Positions 1 through 9,441 are shown, counted from the first letter of the stretch. The stretch: DNA of 64,000 nt from Porphyrobacter sp. HT-58-2 (GCF_002952215.1 NZ_CP022600.1:2294001-2358000), one strand, 5' to 3'. The notes: generated by a model not told the origin, from the letters alone. Made by a program: numbers and translations.

Positions 1-756
1 GAGCGAGCGTCGCCCCGTAAGGGTGACGATCTCGAAAGTCTCGGGGGTCTTGCCGTCATCTTCGGCGCGCGCGGCAAAGGCGGCGCGGGCGCGGGCGAGG
101 GCGGCTCTGCCGAGCGGCGGGGCGGCGCGCGCCAGCACATTGCCGAGACCCTGGTCGCGCAGATCGGAAATCAACCGGTCGAGCGATCCATAGCGCACAC
201 TTAGCGTGTGGGTGTCGACCACTGGGTCCTTCCACCCGGCACGCTGCATCAGGCCGGGGGCGGCGCGGGCATCGACCAGCGGGTGGATGCGCGCTGCGGG
301 CCGGTCGGGCTCGGCAGCGAGCATCGCGGCACGCAGCGCGAACAGGCTCTGGCCGCCAATGAAGCTCGCAATAACGAGGCCACCGGGCTTCAGAGCATGG
401 CGCAGGTGGATCAGCGCGCCCGGGAGATCGTTGACGGCGTCGAGCTGTCCGATAACTCCGATGAAGTCGTAAGGCCCACCGATCAGAGGCTCGGCCGGGT
501 TTGCTGTGGCGCTTACCGAAAGGGACGCGCCATCTTGCCTGAGATAGCTCGCCAGAGGCGGGGGGCAGTCGCCGATCATCAGCGAGATTTGCGGTCTGTG
601 TCGGACGAAAGACAGGCGGTCGATCATGTCATCCGCCATGTCCTCAATCAGAAAGCTTGCCGCGTCGGCACTGTCTTTCCTGCGTGCCGCCGATCGAAAT
701 GCACGCGCCACGCGCCGCGCTTCGGAGAATATCGTGGGAACCTGATTGACGGTCAT
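1..756 (-). CDS. SAM-dependent methyltransferase (BioC/NDUFAF5-like), truncated at window edge
   Basis: Reading leftwards from an ATG with a good ribosome site (AGGGGAG, 5 bases upstream) the frame stays open for 252 codons to the window edge, so the C-terminus is missing. The protein begins MTVNQVPTIFSEARRVARAF. It has a weak nucleotide-binding core followed by a PYDFIGVIGQLDAVNDLP stretch and ALKPGGLVIASFIGG, the post-motif region of class I methyltransferases. This pattern matches the BioC/NDUFAF5-like proteins that lie divergently from comF in many alphaproteobacteria. The substrate cannot be read from the sequence. The canonical GxGxG loop is degenerate (LMIGDCPPPLA), as is common in this subgroup. 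Family assignment is fairly safe; exact function is not. Confidence 0.75.
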   Translation of the reverse strand, partial: MTVNQVPTIFSEARRVARAFRSAARRKDSADAASFLIEDMADDMIDRLSFVRHRPQISLMIGDCPPPLASYLRQDGASLSVSATANPAEPLIGGPYDFIGVIGQLDAVNDLPGALIHLRHALKPGGLVIASFIGGQSLFALRAAMLAAEPDRPAARIHPLVDARAAPGLMQRAGWKDPVVDTHTLSVRYGSLDRLISDLRDQGLGNVLARAAPPLGRAALARARAAFAARAEDDGKTPETFEIVTLTGRRSL

Positions 757-810
757 GCGGCTCCCCTGCCGTGCTTGCTTGAAGAGAGCAAGCCGTGCGA
801 CAAGCAGGTT

Positions 811-1533
811 ATGGCAGTGGTCGCTCAACTTGCCCGACAGCTCGCGCCCGTGGTGGATGTGCTCTATCCGCCGCGCTGTCCGGCGTGCGGGATCGCGATT
901 GCACGTCAAGCCGGCTTGTGCGGGGAATGCTGGAGTACGCTGGAAGTGCCGGCGGTGGCTATGACCGATGACGCCGGAATTCCGGTTTACGCAGCAAGCC
1001 TGTACGGTGACACATCACGCAAGCTGGTTCTGGCATTCAAGCATGGTGGACGCATCGCGCTCGCTAAACTTCTGGCCCAATTGATCGCAGCGCGGCTACC
1101 CGGGGTTCCTGCTGGAGACGCACCGCCGTTGCTGGTTCCGGTTCCGCTGCATCCCTGGCGATTGTGGAGCCGCGGTTTCAATCAGGCTGCCTTGCTGGCC
1201 AAGGAACTGGAGCGACTTGGGTGCGGAGAGGCGCTTGTCGACGGCTTGCGGCGCAATCGCCGCACGCCAAGCCTGGGGGGGCTGGGGCGGGAGGCGCGTG
1301 AACACGTGCTCAGGGGTTCGATCACCCTTCATGCGGCAAAAGCAGAACGGCTGGCTGGTCGACACGTGATACTGGTCGATGATGTGCTAACCAGCGGTGC
1401 GACGAGCCGTGCCTGCCTTGCCGCCATGGCTGCGGCACGACCGCTATCTCTCGCGGTCGCGTGCTTCGCGCAGGTCAGTAATGCCGAAGGGTTGGAGAGC
1501 CTTGTAAAGGAGAAGGCTTCGCCAAAAACATAA
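811..1533 (+). CDS. comF: ComF family phosphoribosyltransferase-like protein
   Basis: 240 residues. An N-terminal zinc-ribbon-like segment carries two CxxC pairs (CPAC near residue 20 and CGEC near 34). The C-terminus carries the phosphoribosyltransferase PRPP loop VILVDDVLTSGATSRA. These two parts define the ComF/GntX family, linked to DNA uptake and use in naturally competent bacteria but of uncertain activity elsewhere. The frame stays open far upstream, but that part lies antisense to the methyltransferase and has no matching protein character. The ATG chosen gives the normal family length and the usual start just before the zinc ribbon. It is transcribed divergently from the methyltransferase with about 54 bases between the starts. 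Confidence 0.88.
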   Translation: MAVVAQLARQLAPVVDVLYPPRCPACGIAIARQAGLCGECWSTLEVPAVAMTDDAGIPVYAASLYGDTSRKLVLAFKHGGRIALAKLLAQLIAARLPGVPAGDAPPLLVPVPLHPWRLWSRGFNQAALLAKELERLGCGEALVDGLRRNRRTPSLGGLGREAREHVLRGSITLHAAKAERLAGRHVILVDDVLTSGATSRACLAAMAAARPLSLAVACFAQVSNAEGLESLVKEKASPKT

Positions 1534-1894
1534 CGCCCGAGGCCTTTTGAGCCCCGGGGGCCACGTGACGAAACGGTGAGGATCCACCCAATCAGGCTAT
1601 GGCAGCGACCCCCTAACTTCGCTGCCGGGATCCAGTCCCTATCGTTCAACCGGTCGCGCTGGCACCCCGCTGCCAGTTACGCGGGCCGGTCACCCCCTGA
1701 ACCTGACACCGGGCGGTGCCACTGTTCGAGTGTTGAACCCCTTGCGAGAGCTCTGGAGCTTATGTTCCACGCTCGCCTTCAACTCGAAAGGCTGAACCTG
1801 CAAATTCCGTATTTTTTGCATGGTGCTGTTGTGTGCTTGCAACAATCGTCGCATGGGCCGCTACCTTGCGACACGATCTGACAGGAGTTTTGAC
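1534..1894. other. Gene-free interval between comF and hisI with several hairpins
   Basis: About 360 bases without a convincing coding frame, the longest such gap in the window. It holds a perfect 7-bp hairpin (GGCAGCG 1601-1607 with CGCTGCC 1620-1626), a GC-rich palindrome just after comF (1541-1562) and a longer interrupted stem at 1725-1788 (listed separately). A run of six T at about 1814 follows a GCAAA sequence and precedes TTGC. No tRNA, tmRNA tag codons or RNase P signature were found on either strand. The interval may contain a small RNA or the leader of hisI. Confidence 0.5.
1725..1788 (+). other. Interrupted long stem-loop, candidate small structured RNA
   Basis: The left arm TTCGAG (1725-1730) plus TTGAA (1733-1737) pairs with TTCAA plus CTCGAA (1778-1788). 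After a one-sided bulge of ACCCCTT type, GCGAG (1744-1748) pairs with CTCGC (1772-1776). The inner part can form a small AGCT/AGCT hairpin. A rod with a CCCCTTG bulge preceded by GTTCG recalls the left half of 6S RNA, but I could not build a full 6S closing stem, so this is only a hint. Strand is undecidable from a stem alone; plus is given because hisI lies downstream. Confidence 0.25.
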
Positions 1895-2290
1895 GTGGCC
1901 GATCACTCTATTACCCCTCAGGAACGCGAGGGCGGGACCGTTTTCGCGCCCAAGTATGATGCGAGCGGTTTGGTGACGGCGGTGGTGGTCGATCATGCCA
2001 CCGGCGAGGTTCTGGTCGTCGCTCACATGAACGCCGAAGCTCTGGCTGCGACACTTTCGAGCGGCAAGGTCCACTTCTGGTCCCGTTCCCGCGGCAAGCT
2101 CTGGATGAAGGGAGAGACCTCGGGGAACATCCTCAATGTCTCGGCGATCCTTGTTGACTGCGATCAAGACGCACTGCTCATCCGAGCCGTCCCCGCCGGG
2201 CCGACATGCCATACCGGGGCGACCAGCTGCTTCTATCGACAGATTGATGCAAGCCAGGGCGAGCCGGTTCTGAAGCGGATCGACACTTGA
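1895..2290 (+). CDS. hisI: Phosphoribosyl-AMP cyclohydrolase
   Basis: 131 residues. HisI opens the purine ring of 1-(5-phosphoribosyl)-AMP in histidine synthesis. The family signatures are present: VHFWSRSRGKLWMKGETSGN, the metal-binding DCDQDALL, and the paired cysteines of GPTCHTGATSCFYR. No HisE (pyrophosphohydrolase) domain follows, so this is the stand-alone cyclohydrolase usual in alphaproteobacteria. The GTG start was chosen because AGGAG lies 7 bases upstream and it gives the family length; an in-frame ATG further upstream lacks a ribosome site. No other his genes are nearby, so the gene seems to be expressed alone behind the long gap that precedes it. Confidence 0.92.
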   Translation: MADHSITPQEREGGTVFAPKYDASGLVTAVVVDHATGEVLVVAHMNAEALAATLSSGKVHFWSRSRGKLWMKGETSGNILNVSAILVDCDQDALLIRAVPAGPTCHTGATSCFYRQIDASQGEPVLKRIDT

Positions 2291-2295
2291 CGCTC

Positions 2296-2305
2296 ACGTA
2301 AACGT
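2296..2305. promoter_or_regulatory. ACGT-AA-ACGT repeat, possible MerR autoregulatory operator
   Basis: ACGTAAACGT sits 17-26 bases before the chosen start of the MerR gene, between the hisI stop and the ribosome site. LiuR-type MerR regulators of acyl-CoA metabolism bind ACGT-containing palindromes (from memory). The position fits autoregulation, possibly together with the acyl-CoA dehydrogenase gene downstream. No second copy was seen directly before the dehydrogenase. Confidence 0.35.
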
Positions 2306-2321
2306 AAGGTAGGTGGCGGTC

Positions 2322-2783
2322 ATGGCTACCGCTCCTGCAAACCCCGCTGGCACCGACATGGCGAGCGAATCCCGCCGCAACGGCGCTCATCTGGATCGCC
2401 CTGACGTTCACGAACGCGAACAGTTCACCATTTCCGATCTCACGTCGGAATTCGGCTGCACCGCCCGTGCGCTGCGCTTCTACGAAGACGAAGGGCTGAT
2501 CAGCCCGGCCCGGGTCGGCCTGACCCGTGTCTATTCAAAGCGCGACCGCGCCCGGCTCGCGTGGATCATGCGCGCCAAGAATGTCGGCTTCTCGCTCATC
2601 GAAATCCGCGAGATGATCGACCTTTACGACCTTGACGACGGCCGCGTTGAACAGCGTCGCGTGACGATCGAAAAGTGCCGCGCGCATATTGCCAAGCTCA
2701 AGGCACAGCGCGACGATATCGATTCGTCGATCAAGGAACTCACTGATTTCGTGTCCGAGATCGAAAAGCTCGAACTCGGCTGA
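2322..2783 (+). CDS. MerR family transcriptional regulator
   Basis: 153 residues. The N-terminal winged helix has the MerR signature FTISDLTSEFGCTARALRFY followed by EDEGLISPARVG. A dimerisation helix follows (about residues 95-150, rich in charged heptads: RRVTIEKCRAHIAKLKAQRD). There is no cysteine-rich metal-binding loop, so it is not a metal-sensing MerR. It lies 46 bases before the acyl-CoA dehydrogenase on the same strand, which suggests control of fatty-acid or branched-chain acyl-CoA breakdown, as for LiuR-like proteins; this is inference from position. The ATG was chosen over a GTG nine bases upstream because AAGGTAGG lies at a proper distance from the ATG. Confidence 0.85.
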   Translation: MATAPANPAGTDMASESRRNGAHLDRPDVHEREQFTISDLTSEFGCTARALRFYEDEGLISPARVGLTRVYSKRDRARLAWIMRAKNVGFSLIEIREMIDLYDLDDGRVEQRRVTIEKCRAHIAKLKAQRDDIDSSIKELTDFVSEIEKLELG

Positions 2784-2829
2784 GCCAGATATCCGCTCGA
2801 CCAAGATTACAGACCAAAGGGATCACGCA

Positions 2830-4634
2830 ATGCCGACCTACACCGCGCCCACCCGCGACACCCGCTTCATCGTCAACGAACTTCTCGACCTTGCCAGCTA
2901 CGGCAATCTGCCGGGCTTCGAGAATGCGACGCCGGACATGATCGACACCGTCATCAACGAGGCTGGCAAGTTCTGCGCTGAAGTGCTGGCGCCGATCAAT
3001 CAGGCGGGTGACGAGCATGGCTGCACGCGTCACGAAGATGGTTCTGTGACGACGCCTCCGGGCTTCAAGGAGGCCTATCAGGCCTATGTCGAAAGCGGTT
3101 GGGGTACGCTTGCACAACCAGAGGAATTTGGCGGACAGGGCCTGCCTCACGTTCTCGGTTTCGTGCTTGAGGAGTTTACCGGCACCGCCAATCAGGCCTT
3201 CGCGATGTATCCCGGCCTTACCAATGGCGCGATTGCGGCGATCATCGCCAAGGGTTCGGACGAACAGAAGGCGACCTTCGTTCCCAAGATGATCTCGGGC
3301 GAATGGTCGGGTACGATGAACCTGACCGAGCCCCATTGCGGCACCGATCTCGGCATGATCCGCACCAAGGCCGTGCCGAACGGTGATGGTACCTATGCGA
3401 TCACCGGCACCAAGATTTTCATCTCGGCCGGCGAGCATGACCTCACCAGCAACATCATCCATCTGGTGCTGGCCAAGACCCCGGGCGCGCCCGACAGCAC
3501 CAAGGGCATTTCGCTGTTCATTGTGCCCAAGTTCCTGCTCGACGAGAATGGCAATCCGGCTGCGCGCAACGGCGTCAGCTGCGGCTCGATCGAGAAGAAG
3601 ATGGGCATTCATGGCAATGCCACCTGCCTGCTCAACTATGACGGTGCGACCGGCTACATGGTGGGCGAGGAGAACAAGGGCCTCGCGGCCATGTTCATCA
3701 TGATGAACGCGGCGCGCCTCGGCGTCGGCATTCAGGGCTATGCCCAGGCCGAAGTCGCCTACCAGAACGCGGTCACCTATGCGCTCGACCGTCGTCAGGG
3801 CCGCGCGCTCACCGGCCCGGCTGATCCGGCGGCCAAGGCCGATCCGATCTTCGTCCACCCCGATGTGCGCCGCATGCTGATGGATGCCAAGGTCTTCACC
3901 GAAGCCATGCGCGCCCTGTGCCTGTGGGGTGCGTTGCAGGTCGATCTCACCCACAAGGCCCAGACCGCCGAAGAGCGCGAGATGGCCGATATGCTGATCG
4001 GGCTGATGACCCCCGTCATCAAGGGCTACGGCACCGACAAGGGCTATGACATCGCCAACAACATGCAGCAGGTCTATGGCGGGCACGGCTATGTCAAGGA
4101 ATGGGGCATGGAGCAGTTCGTGCGCGATAGCCGCATCGCCATGATCTACGAAGGCGCCAACGGCGTGCAGGCGATGGACCTGTGCGGCCGCAAGCTGGCC
4201 GCGGGCGGGGCAAGGCGATCCAGGCCTTCTTTGCCATGATCGACGAGGAAATCGCCGCCGCCAAGCAGGACGAAACCCTGAAGCCCGTCGCCGAACGGCT
4301 CGAAAAGGCGCTGGGCGAGCAGAAGGCGGCGACCATGTGGTTCATGCAGAACGCGATGGCCAACCCCAACCACCTCGGCGCAGGCGCGCACCATTACATG
4401 CACATCATGGGCATCGTGACGCTCGGCTTCTTCTGGCTGAAGATGGCCAAGGTTGCGGCGGCCAAGCTCGCGGGCGAGCCGGAGGACAAGGCGTTCTACG
4501 AAGCCAAACTGGTCTCGGCCAATTACTACGCCGAGCGCTTCCTCCCCGATGCGGGCGCGCTGCGGCGCAAGCTCGAAGCGGGCAGCGAATACATGATGAA
4601 GCTTCCCGCAGAGGCCTTCGCCACCGCCGCTTAA
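2830..4634 (+). pseudogene. Acyl-CoA dehydrogenase (about 600 aa, DUF-extended type) interrupted by a -1 frameshift
   Basis: FAD-dependent acyl-CoA dehydrogenase of the long type with an extra C-terminal helical domain. The first frame covers the N-terminal and catalytic parts: GEWSGTMNLTEPHCGTDLGM, KIFISAGEHD, and QVYGGHGYVKEWGMEQFVRD near the C-terminal helical core. It then runs into a wrong frame after DLCGRKLAAGG. The proper continuation, GKAIQAFFAMIDEEIAAAK to the end (PAEAFATAA), is in another frame. Inserting one G into the G run at 4207-4210 restores one 601-residue protein. Start: ATG with AAAGGGA upstream. The break is either a recent mutation or a homopolymer sequencing error; the intact downstream frame favours an error or a very young lesion. 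It is probably co-regulated with the MerR gene before it. Confidence 0.88.
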
Positions 4635-4658
4635 GCACCGTCTTTACACAGCTTGCAC

Positions 4659-4689
4659 CGGGCCGTCACGCATCCCGCGTGGCGGCCCG
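4659..4689. terminator. 13-bp GC-rich hairpin between convergent genes
   Basis: CGGGCCGTCACGC and GCGTGGCGGCCCG form a stem of 13 pairs (one G-T) with a 5-base loop. It lies between the convergent acyl-CoA dehydrogenase and FlbD-like genes, so it may act for both strands. There is no T run on either side, so it is not a classic intrinsic terminator. Confidence 0.5.
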
Positions 4690-4712
4690 CTTGGCATATG
4701 GTGGATCCCGCT

Positions 4713-5303
4713 CTAGTCGAAGCGCCCCATCATCCGCTGCGATCCGGCCTTGATCTTGAGGCCACCTGCGGGCTTGGCCGGACGCTCCCAGGTCGGAGCA
4801 GGCTTGACGCTCGGAGCGGGACGAGGCGGAGCCGATGCGGCAGGCTTGGCAACGGCGACAACGGCAGGTGGCGGCGCGCGCTCAGATGCCGTTTCCGGTT
4901 CTGGCTGAGATCCGGCAGGCACGCTGTCATTGGCCGGTTCGGGAGCTATGGCTTCGCACACGGGTTCAGTAGGTGCCAAAGGCGGCGGGGCAACCAAGGC
5001 AGGCTCTGGTCCTGGTTCTGGTTCAAGGACTGGCTCAGGCACTGGCGGTGCCGGAGCAGCAGCCGTAACCACCGGGGGCGAGAGTTCAGCCACTTGCGCT
5101 GGAGAGGCAGCAGGCTCTTCCTGCGCTGCCGTGGCGGAGAGGATCTTCTCTGCCACCTCTTCGATCGACCCGACAACAAGCAATGGCTGGCCACCGATAA
5201 TCCCGACACTGGTCTGCCCGTTCTCCGCAGTGCGAAGCCACGCAACGTTTTCGGCCACGACAAGATAATTGCCGCCGCGCGATTCGAGCTTGATGAACTT
5301 CAT
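4713..5303 (-). CDS. FlbD-like N-terminal domain protein with long proline-rich tail
   Basis: 196 residues. The first ~55 residues (MKFIKLESRGGNYLVVAENVAWLR...SIEEVAEKIL) resemble the small FlbD-type fold: a short beta hairpin ending in a VxEVxxKI helix. From about residue 60 the protein is a low-complexity chain of Pro, Ala, Glu and Val, with a PEPVLEPEPGPEPAL tract, ending in a basic segment GGLKIKAGSQRMMGRFD. No signal peptide or membrane segment is visible. No flagellar genes are nearby, so a flagellar role is not supported. The acidic-proline spacer with a conserved basic end suggests a scaffold or tether. I do not recognise a named family. Confidence 0.7.
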   Translation of the reverse strand: MKFIKLESRGGNYLVVAENVAWLRTAENGQTSVGIIGGQPLLVVGSIEEVAEKILSATAAQEEPAASPAQVAELSPPVVTAAAPAPPVPEPVLEPEPGPEPALVAPPPLAPTEPVCEAIAPEPANDSVPAGSQPEPETASERAPPPAVVAVAKPAASAPPRPAPSVKPAPTWERPAKPAGGLKIKAGSQRMMGRFD

Positions 5304-5381
5304 GGGCGCCGTTTCCCGAGCAATGACGCTCTTGCTGGTCTGTCTGCCGGGAACCTAGCGCAGGCGGGTTAAGGAAAACCC

Positions 5382-6302
5382 CTATTCCACAGGAAGGAAA
5401 TCGGGGACCGAAAGATAGCGCTCGCCGGTGTCGTAATTGAAGCCCAGCACGCGTGATCCGGCGGGAAGTGACGAAAGCTTCGAAGCAATCGCGGCAAGCG
5501 TAGCGCCTGACGAAATGCCGACCAGCATGCCTTCCTCGCGCGCGGCGCGGCGGGCCATGTCCTTGGCTTCCTCCGCATCGACAGCGATTGCGCCGTCGAT
5601 GGCGTTGGTGTGGAGGTTGCCGGGGATGAAGCCTGCGCCAATGCCCTGGATCGGGTGCGGGCCGGGCTGGCCGCCGTTAATGACAGGCGAAAGCGCAGGT
5701 TCGACGCCATAGGCCTTCATGTTCGGCCAGTGCTGCTTCAATGCCTCCGCGCAGCCGGTAAGATGGCCGCCTGTACCGACCCCTGTGATCATCACGTCAA
5801 TCGGGCTGTCGGCGAAATCCGCGAGGATTTCCTGCGCAGTGGTACGCGCATGGACGGCCGGGTTGGCGCCATTGTCAAACTGGCTCGGCATCCACGCTCC
5901 GGGAGTCTCGTCAACCAGTTGTTGCGCACGCTCGATCGCGCCCTTCATGCCCTTTTCGCGCGGAGTAAGATCAAAGCTCGCGCCATAGGCCAGCATCAAC
6001 CGGCGCCGTTCGACCGACATGGATTCGGGCATCACCAGAACTAGGCGGTAACCCTTGACCGCTGCGACCATCGCCAGCCCGATCCCGGTGTTGCCACTGG
6101 TCGGTTCGACAATCGTGCCGCCGGGCTGCAACGCACCGCGCGCTTCGGCATCTTCGACCATCGCCAGCGCAATGCGATCCTTGATCGAGCCGCCCGGGTT
6201 GGCGCGCTCGGACTTTATCCACACCTCGTGATCGGGAAACAGCCGGTTCAGGCGAATATGCGGCGTACCGCCGATGGTGGCGAGGATGTTGTCAGCCTTC
6301 AT
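5382..6302 (-). CDS. cysK: Cysteine synthase A (O-acetylserine sulfhydrylase)
   Basis: 306 residues, PLP-dependent. It makes cysteine from O-acetylserine and sulfide. Signatures: the PLP lysine in [14 protein letters not shown], the substrate loop [14 protein letters not shown], the phosphate-binding [10 protein letters not shown], and [10 protein letters not shown] near the end. The ATG was chosen because AGAGAGGT precedes it and the protein then begins [21 protein letters not shown] as in the family; an upstream in-frame start would lie inside the transporter gene. The start overlaps the stop of the MFS gene by ATGA, so the two are one coupled unit. Confidence 0.95.
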   Translation of the reverse strand: MKADNILATIGGTPHIRLNRLFPDHEVWIKSERANPGGSIKDRIALAMVEDAEARGALQPGGTIVEPTSGNTGIGLAMVAAVKGYRLVLVMPESMSVERRRLMLAYGASFDLTPREKGMKGAIERAQQLVDETPGAWMPSQFDNGANPAVHARTTAQEILADFADSPIDVMITGVGTGGHLTGCAEALKQHWPNMKAYGVEPALSPVINGGQPGPHPIQGIGAGFIPGNLHTNAIDGAIAVDAEEAKDMARRAAREEGMLVGISSGATLAAIASKLSSLPAGSRVLGFNYDTGERYLSVPDFLPVE

Positions 6303-7579
6303 GTCGATACCTCTCTTTTGAGTTCCTGCGGCTCGAAGCTGCGGGCGCGGCGCAGCTCTGGGAATTGCCACGCCCAGACCAAGGTCACGACTATCGCACC
6401 AGCCCCGCCGAATACAACTGCGCCGACAGCGCCCAGCAGCGCCGCTGCCAGCCCCGACTGCATTTCGCCCAATTCATTCGAGGCCGAGATCGCCAGACCC
6501 GAGATCGCCGATACCCTTCCGCGCCTGTCATCGGGTGTGAACAATTGCACCAGCGATGATCGGATAAAGACCGAGATCATGTCCACCGCGCCCATGAGGC
6601 TCAGGATCGCCAGCGACAGCATCAGGCAGCGCGAAAAGGCAAAGGCGATGGTCAGGGCGCCGAAGGCTGCAACAGCCCAGAGCATCTTGACCCCCACCTC
6701 TCGCTGAAGCGGCCGGAATGACAGCCACAGGGCAACACTGGCCGCGCCGAGCGCCGGCGCTGCGCGCATCAGCCCAAGTCCCTCTGGCCCGACAAACAGG
6801 ATATCACGGGCGAACACCGGGAGCAGGGCGGTTGCTCCGGCCAGCAGCACCGCAAACAGATCAAGCGTGATGCAGCCCAGCAGAAATCGCTCCCGCCAGA
6901 CATAGACCATGCCTTCGACGATCTGCCGCAGCGGTCTCAGCGGTGGGCCCTCGTGCCGTGCCTTGATCGGGCGCACAGTCAGGATCAGCACCATCGCCGC
7001 AACCATCAAAGCGGCCGAGATCGTGTGCGGCAGCCATGTTACCCCGGCATAGATCAGCCCGCCCACCGCTGGACCCGCGACGCTGGCGGCCTGCCAGGCG
7101 ATCGAGGACAGGGCAATGGCGCGCGGCAGCAGAGGAGGGGGCACGATATTAGGCGCGATGGCGCTCATCGACGGGCCGACAAAGACCCGCGCTGCGCCAT
7201 GGGCAGCGGCGAGAGTGAACAGGATCGGCAGGTTCAGCGCGTCAGCCCAAGTCAGCACCGCCAGCACCACGGCCACGCACCCATCAATCCCATTGGCAAA
7301 GGCGGCAACATGGCGACGATCGAAGCGATCTGCGGCGAGGCCCGCCAACGGGGTCAGCACGAACAACGGGATGAATTGCGCAAGACCCAGCAGACCGAGC
7401 TGAAATGAGGCCTCGGCGACGCTCATGCCGTAGTCGTCGCGCGCCACCTCGTAGAGCTGGTAACCGAGCAGCACCACCATCGACATCGTGGCGAACACCG
7501 CCATGAAGCGGGCCAGCCAGTAACGCCGATAATCGCCGATCTGGAGGGGGGAGGTTGGTGCGGTCACGCCAGCGCCCAT
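6299..7579 (-). CDS. MFS transporter (EntS/ProP-drug:H+ antiporter-like)
   Basis: 426 residues with about 11-12 hydrophobic segments spread over the whole length. The motif-A-like loop [17 protein letters not shown] follows the second segment, and the second-half loop [14 protein letters not shown] is present. The general form resembles the EntS-like exporters (MFS_3). The substrate is unknown. It is directly upstream of cysK with overlapping stop/start codons, so it may serve export of cysteine, O-acetylserine or a related compound; this is inference from coupling only. An in-frame GTG four codons later is a possible alternative start. Confidence 0.85.
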   Translation of the reverse strand: MGAGVTAPTSPLQIGDYRRYWLARFMAVFATMSMVVLLGYQLYEVARDDYGMSVAEASFQLGLLGLAQFIPLFVLTPLAGLAADRFDRRHVAAFANGIDGCVAVVLAVLTWADALNLPILFTLAAAHGAARVFVGPSMSAIAPNIVPPPLLPRAIALSSIAWQAASVAGPAVGGLIYAGVTWLPHTISAALMVAAMVLILTVRPIKARHEGPPLRPLRQIVEGMVYVWRERFLLGCITLDLFAVLLAGATALLPVFARDILFVGPEGLGLMRAAPALGAASVALWLSFRPLQREVGVKMLWAVAAFGALTIAFAFSRCLMLSLAILSLMGAVDMISVFIRSSLVQLFTPDDRRGRVSAISGLAISASNELGEMQSGLAAALLGAVGAVVFGGAGAIVVTLVWAWQFPELRRARSFEPQELKREVST

Positions 7580-7646
7580 GGCAGGCGATCACGCTGCTGC
7601 CAAGCAGGCGAAACTTGAACGGTTGAAGGCTGGTCTTTGTGCGGGC

Positions 7647-8039
7647 TCAGCGCGGACGGCGCAGGCGCGGGTTGGGCTGCAGCTGATCAATGATCGCCAC
7701 GAAATCATCAAGCCGGATGATCCGTTCGAACTGAAATCCCGCACGGCTGTCACGGGTCCAGATCACATAGGCTTCAATCCGACCGACAATGGGCAGACGG
7801 ATAATGATGCGATCACCGCGCACAAGTTGCCGCGCATCATCGACCATGAAGCCGTGCGCTGAAAGGTTGCAGACATGCAGGTGAAGATCACCGTGCTCGA
7901 AGTGCTCGACGATAGCCGGGAAATCGACCGGATGCCGCGCAGCGCGACGCAGATCGGTGACACTCAGATTTGCTCCACCAGCCACGCTTTGCGATCCTTC
8001 TTTACGTGCAGGTCCAAGACCAGGAAGGTGCCGCATAAA
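7647..8039 (-). CDS. PilZ domain protein
   Basis: 130 residues from the ATG chosen. A basic RRAARHPVDF motif and a NLSAHGFMV motif correspond to the RxxxR and (D/N)xSxxG c-di-GMP-binding motifs of PilZ domains, followed by the beta-barrel strands (GDRIIIRLPIVGRIEAYVIW). It is a single-domain PilZ protein, so probably a c-di-GMP receptor acting on a partner not visible here. The start is uncertain: the ATG has only a weak CAGG site and a TTG 12 codons upstream is also open. It is transcribed in the same direction as tyrS upstream. Confidence 0.8.
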   Translation of the reverse strand, partial: FMRHLPGLGPARKEGSQSVAGGANLSVTDLRRAARHPVDFPAIVEHFEHGDLHLHVCNLSAHGFMVDDARQLVRGDRIIIRLPIVGRIEAYVIWTRDSRAGFQFERIIRLDDFVAIIDQLQPNPRLRRPR

Positions 8040-8120
8040 GCCTGATAATTGGTAAAGGCCCTTAGCCCCGGTCAAGCGCCAAGACCGGGAACCAAGACGG
8101 GCAGGTTTCCCTCCTTGGGG

Positions 8121-9350
8121 TCAGCGATGGATCAATGCGTGCCGCTTCTTCCCGAGGCTCAGTCGCAAGGTCTGTCCTTCGTCCGGCAGCACCAGATGGG
8201 CCGGATCGGTGATCGTCTCGCCCTCCAGCTTGACAGCCCCTTCCGCCAGCTTGCGTTTGGCCTCGCCCCCCGATGCGGTGAGGCCAACGGCGGTCAGCAA
8301 GGTCGCGATTCGCATCCCCTCCGGCCCAGTTGCCTGACGCGGCAGATCCTCGCCAACGCCGCTGCCCGCAAAGGTCTCGCGCGCGGTCGCCTCGGCCCGG
8401 CTCGCGGCATCCTCGCCCCTCACAAGCTTCGTCACTTCATTGGCGAGGACAACCTTGGCCGCGTTGATTTCGGCACCTTGCAAGGCTTCGAGCCGCGATA
8501 TCTCGTCGAGTGGTAGGTCGGTGAACAAGCGCAGGAACCGACCCACGTCGGCATCGTCGACATTGCGCCAATATTGCCAGAAATCGTAAGCGGGTAGCTG
8601 TTCCTCGTTAAGCCACACCGCGCCTGATGCAGTCTTGCCCATCTTGGCGCCGCTAGCGGTGGTAAGCAATGGTGTGGTGAGACCGTAAAGTTCGGCACCG
8701 TCCATCCGGCGGCCAAGTTCTATCCCGTTGACGATATTGCCCCACTGATCGCTACCACCCATCTGCAAGCGAACATCAAGTTCACGTGACAAGTGCCTGA
8801 AATCATATCCCTGAAGGATCATGTAGTTGAATTCAAGGAAGGTCATCGGCTGTTCGCGTTCCAGCCTGAGGCGCACTGAATCGAAGGTCAGCATCCGATT
8901 GATCGTGAAGTGCGTCCCAACCTCTTGCAGCAACTGGATATAGCCCAGCTGGCCCAGCCAGTCGTGGTTATTGACCATCACTGCATCAGTCGGCCCATCA
9001 CCGAATTTCAACAGCTTGTCGAAGACTGTAAAGATCGAGTCGATGTTTGCTTCGATCGTTTCGTCCGACAGCATCTTGCGGCTTTCGTCCCGACCCGTCG
9101 GGTCGCCGATCCGCGTGGTGCCGCCGCCCATCAACACGATCGGCTTGTGACCGGTCTGCTGCAGGCGGCGCAGCATCATGATCTGGACGAGGCTGCCAAT
9201 GTGCAAGGAAGGCGCGGTCGCATCGAAGCCGATGTAACCGGGCACGATCTGCTTGGCCGCAAGCGCATCAAGCCCCGCAGCGTCGGTCAGCTGGTGGATA
9301 TAGCCGCGCTCATCAAGCAGGCGCAGGAGATCTGACTGGTAGGTGCTCAT
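8121..9350 (-). CDS. tyrS: Tyrosyl-tRNA synthetase
   Basis: 409 residues, class I aminoacyl-tRNA synthetase charging tRNA-Tyr. The nucleotide-binding signature is HIGS (in [11 protein letters not shown]), the tyrosine pocket includes [24 protein letters not shown] in two parts, and the KMSKS loop is AKMGKT. The C-terminal S4 RNA-binding domain follows ([18 protein letters not shown]). The internal ATG was chosen because it begins [20 protein letters not shown], the usual start; the open frame upstream has no family character. It is divergent from the DOMON-like gene. Confidence 0.97.
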   Translation of the reverse strand: MSTYQSDLLRLLDERGYIHQLTDAAGLDALAAKQIVPGYIGFDATAPSLHIGSLVQIMMLRRLQQTGHKPIVLMGGGTTRIGDPTGRDESRKMLSDETIEANIDSIFTVFDKLLKFGDGPTDAVMVNNHDWLGQLGYIQLLQEVGTHFTINRMLTFDSVRLRLEREQPMTFLEFNYMILQGYDFRHLSRELDVRLQMGGSDQWGNIVNGIELGRRMDGAELYGLTTPLLTTASGAKMGKTASGAVWLNEEQLPAYDFWQYWRNVDDADVGRFLRLFTDLPLDEISRLEALQGAEINAAKVVLANEVTKLVRGEDAASRAEATARETFAGSGVGEDLPRQATGPEGMRIATLLTAVGLTASGGEAKRKLAEGAVKLEGETITDPAHLVLPDEGQTLRLSLGKKRHALIHR

Positions 9351-9441
9351 GTGTGTCCTGTCGTTTCCGGCGCGCTTAACAGGGGGGAAGGGCGACGGGA
9401 AGCCTCTTGCCCGCCGTATTGGGGCAAGGCATGAACGGCCA

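Noticed and set aside
208..810. Upstream extension of the comF frame
   Set aside because: It is antisense to the methyltransferase and adds residues with no family likeness; comF has its normal length without it.
1534..1894. tmRNA, RNase P RNA or tRNA in the hisI upstream gap
   Set aside because: No tag-peptide codons, RNase P core sequences or cloverleaf could be found on either strand.
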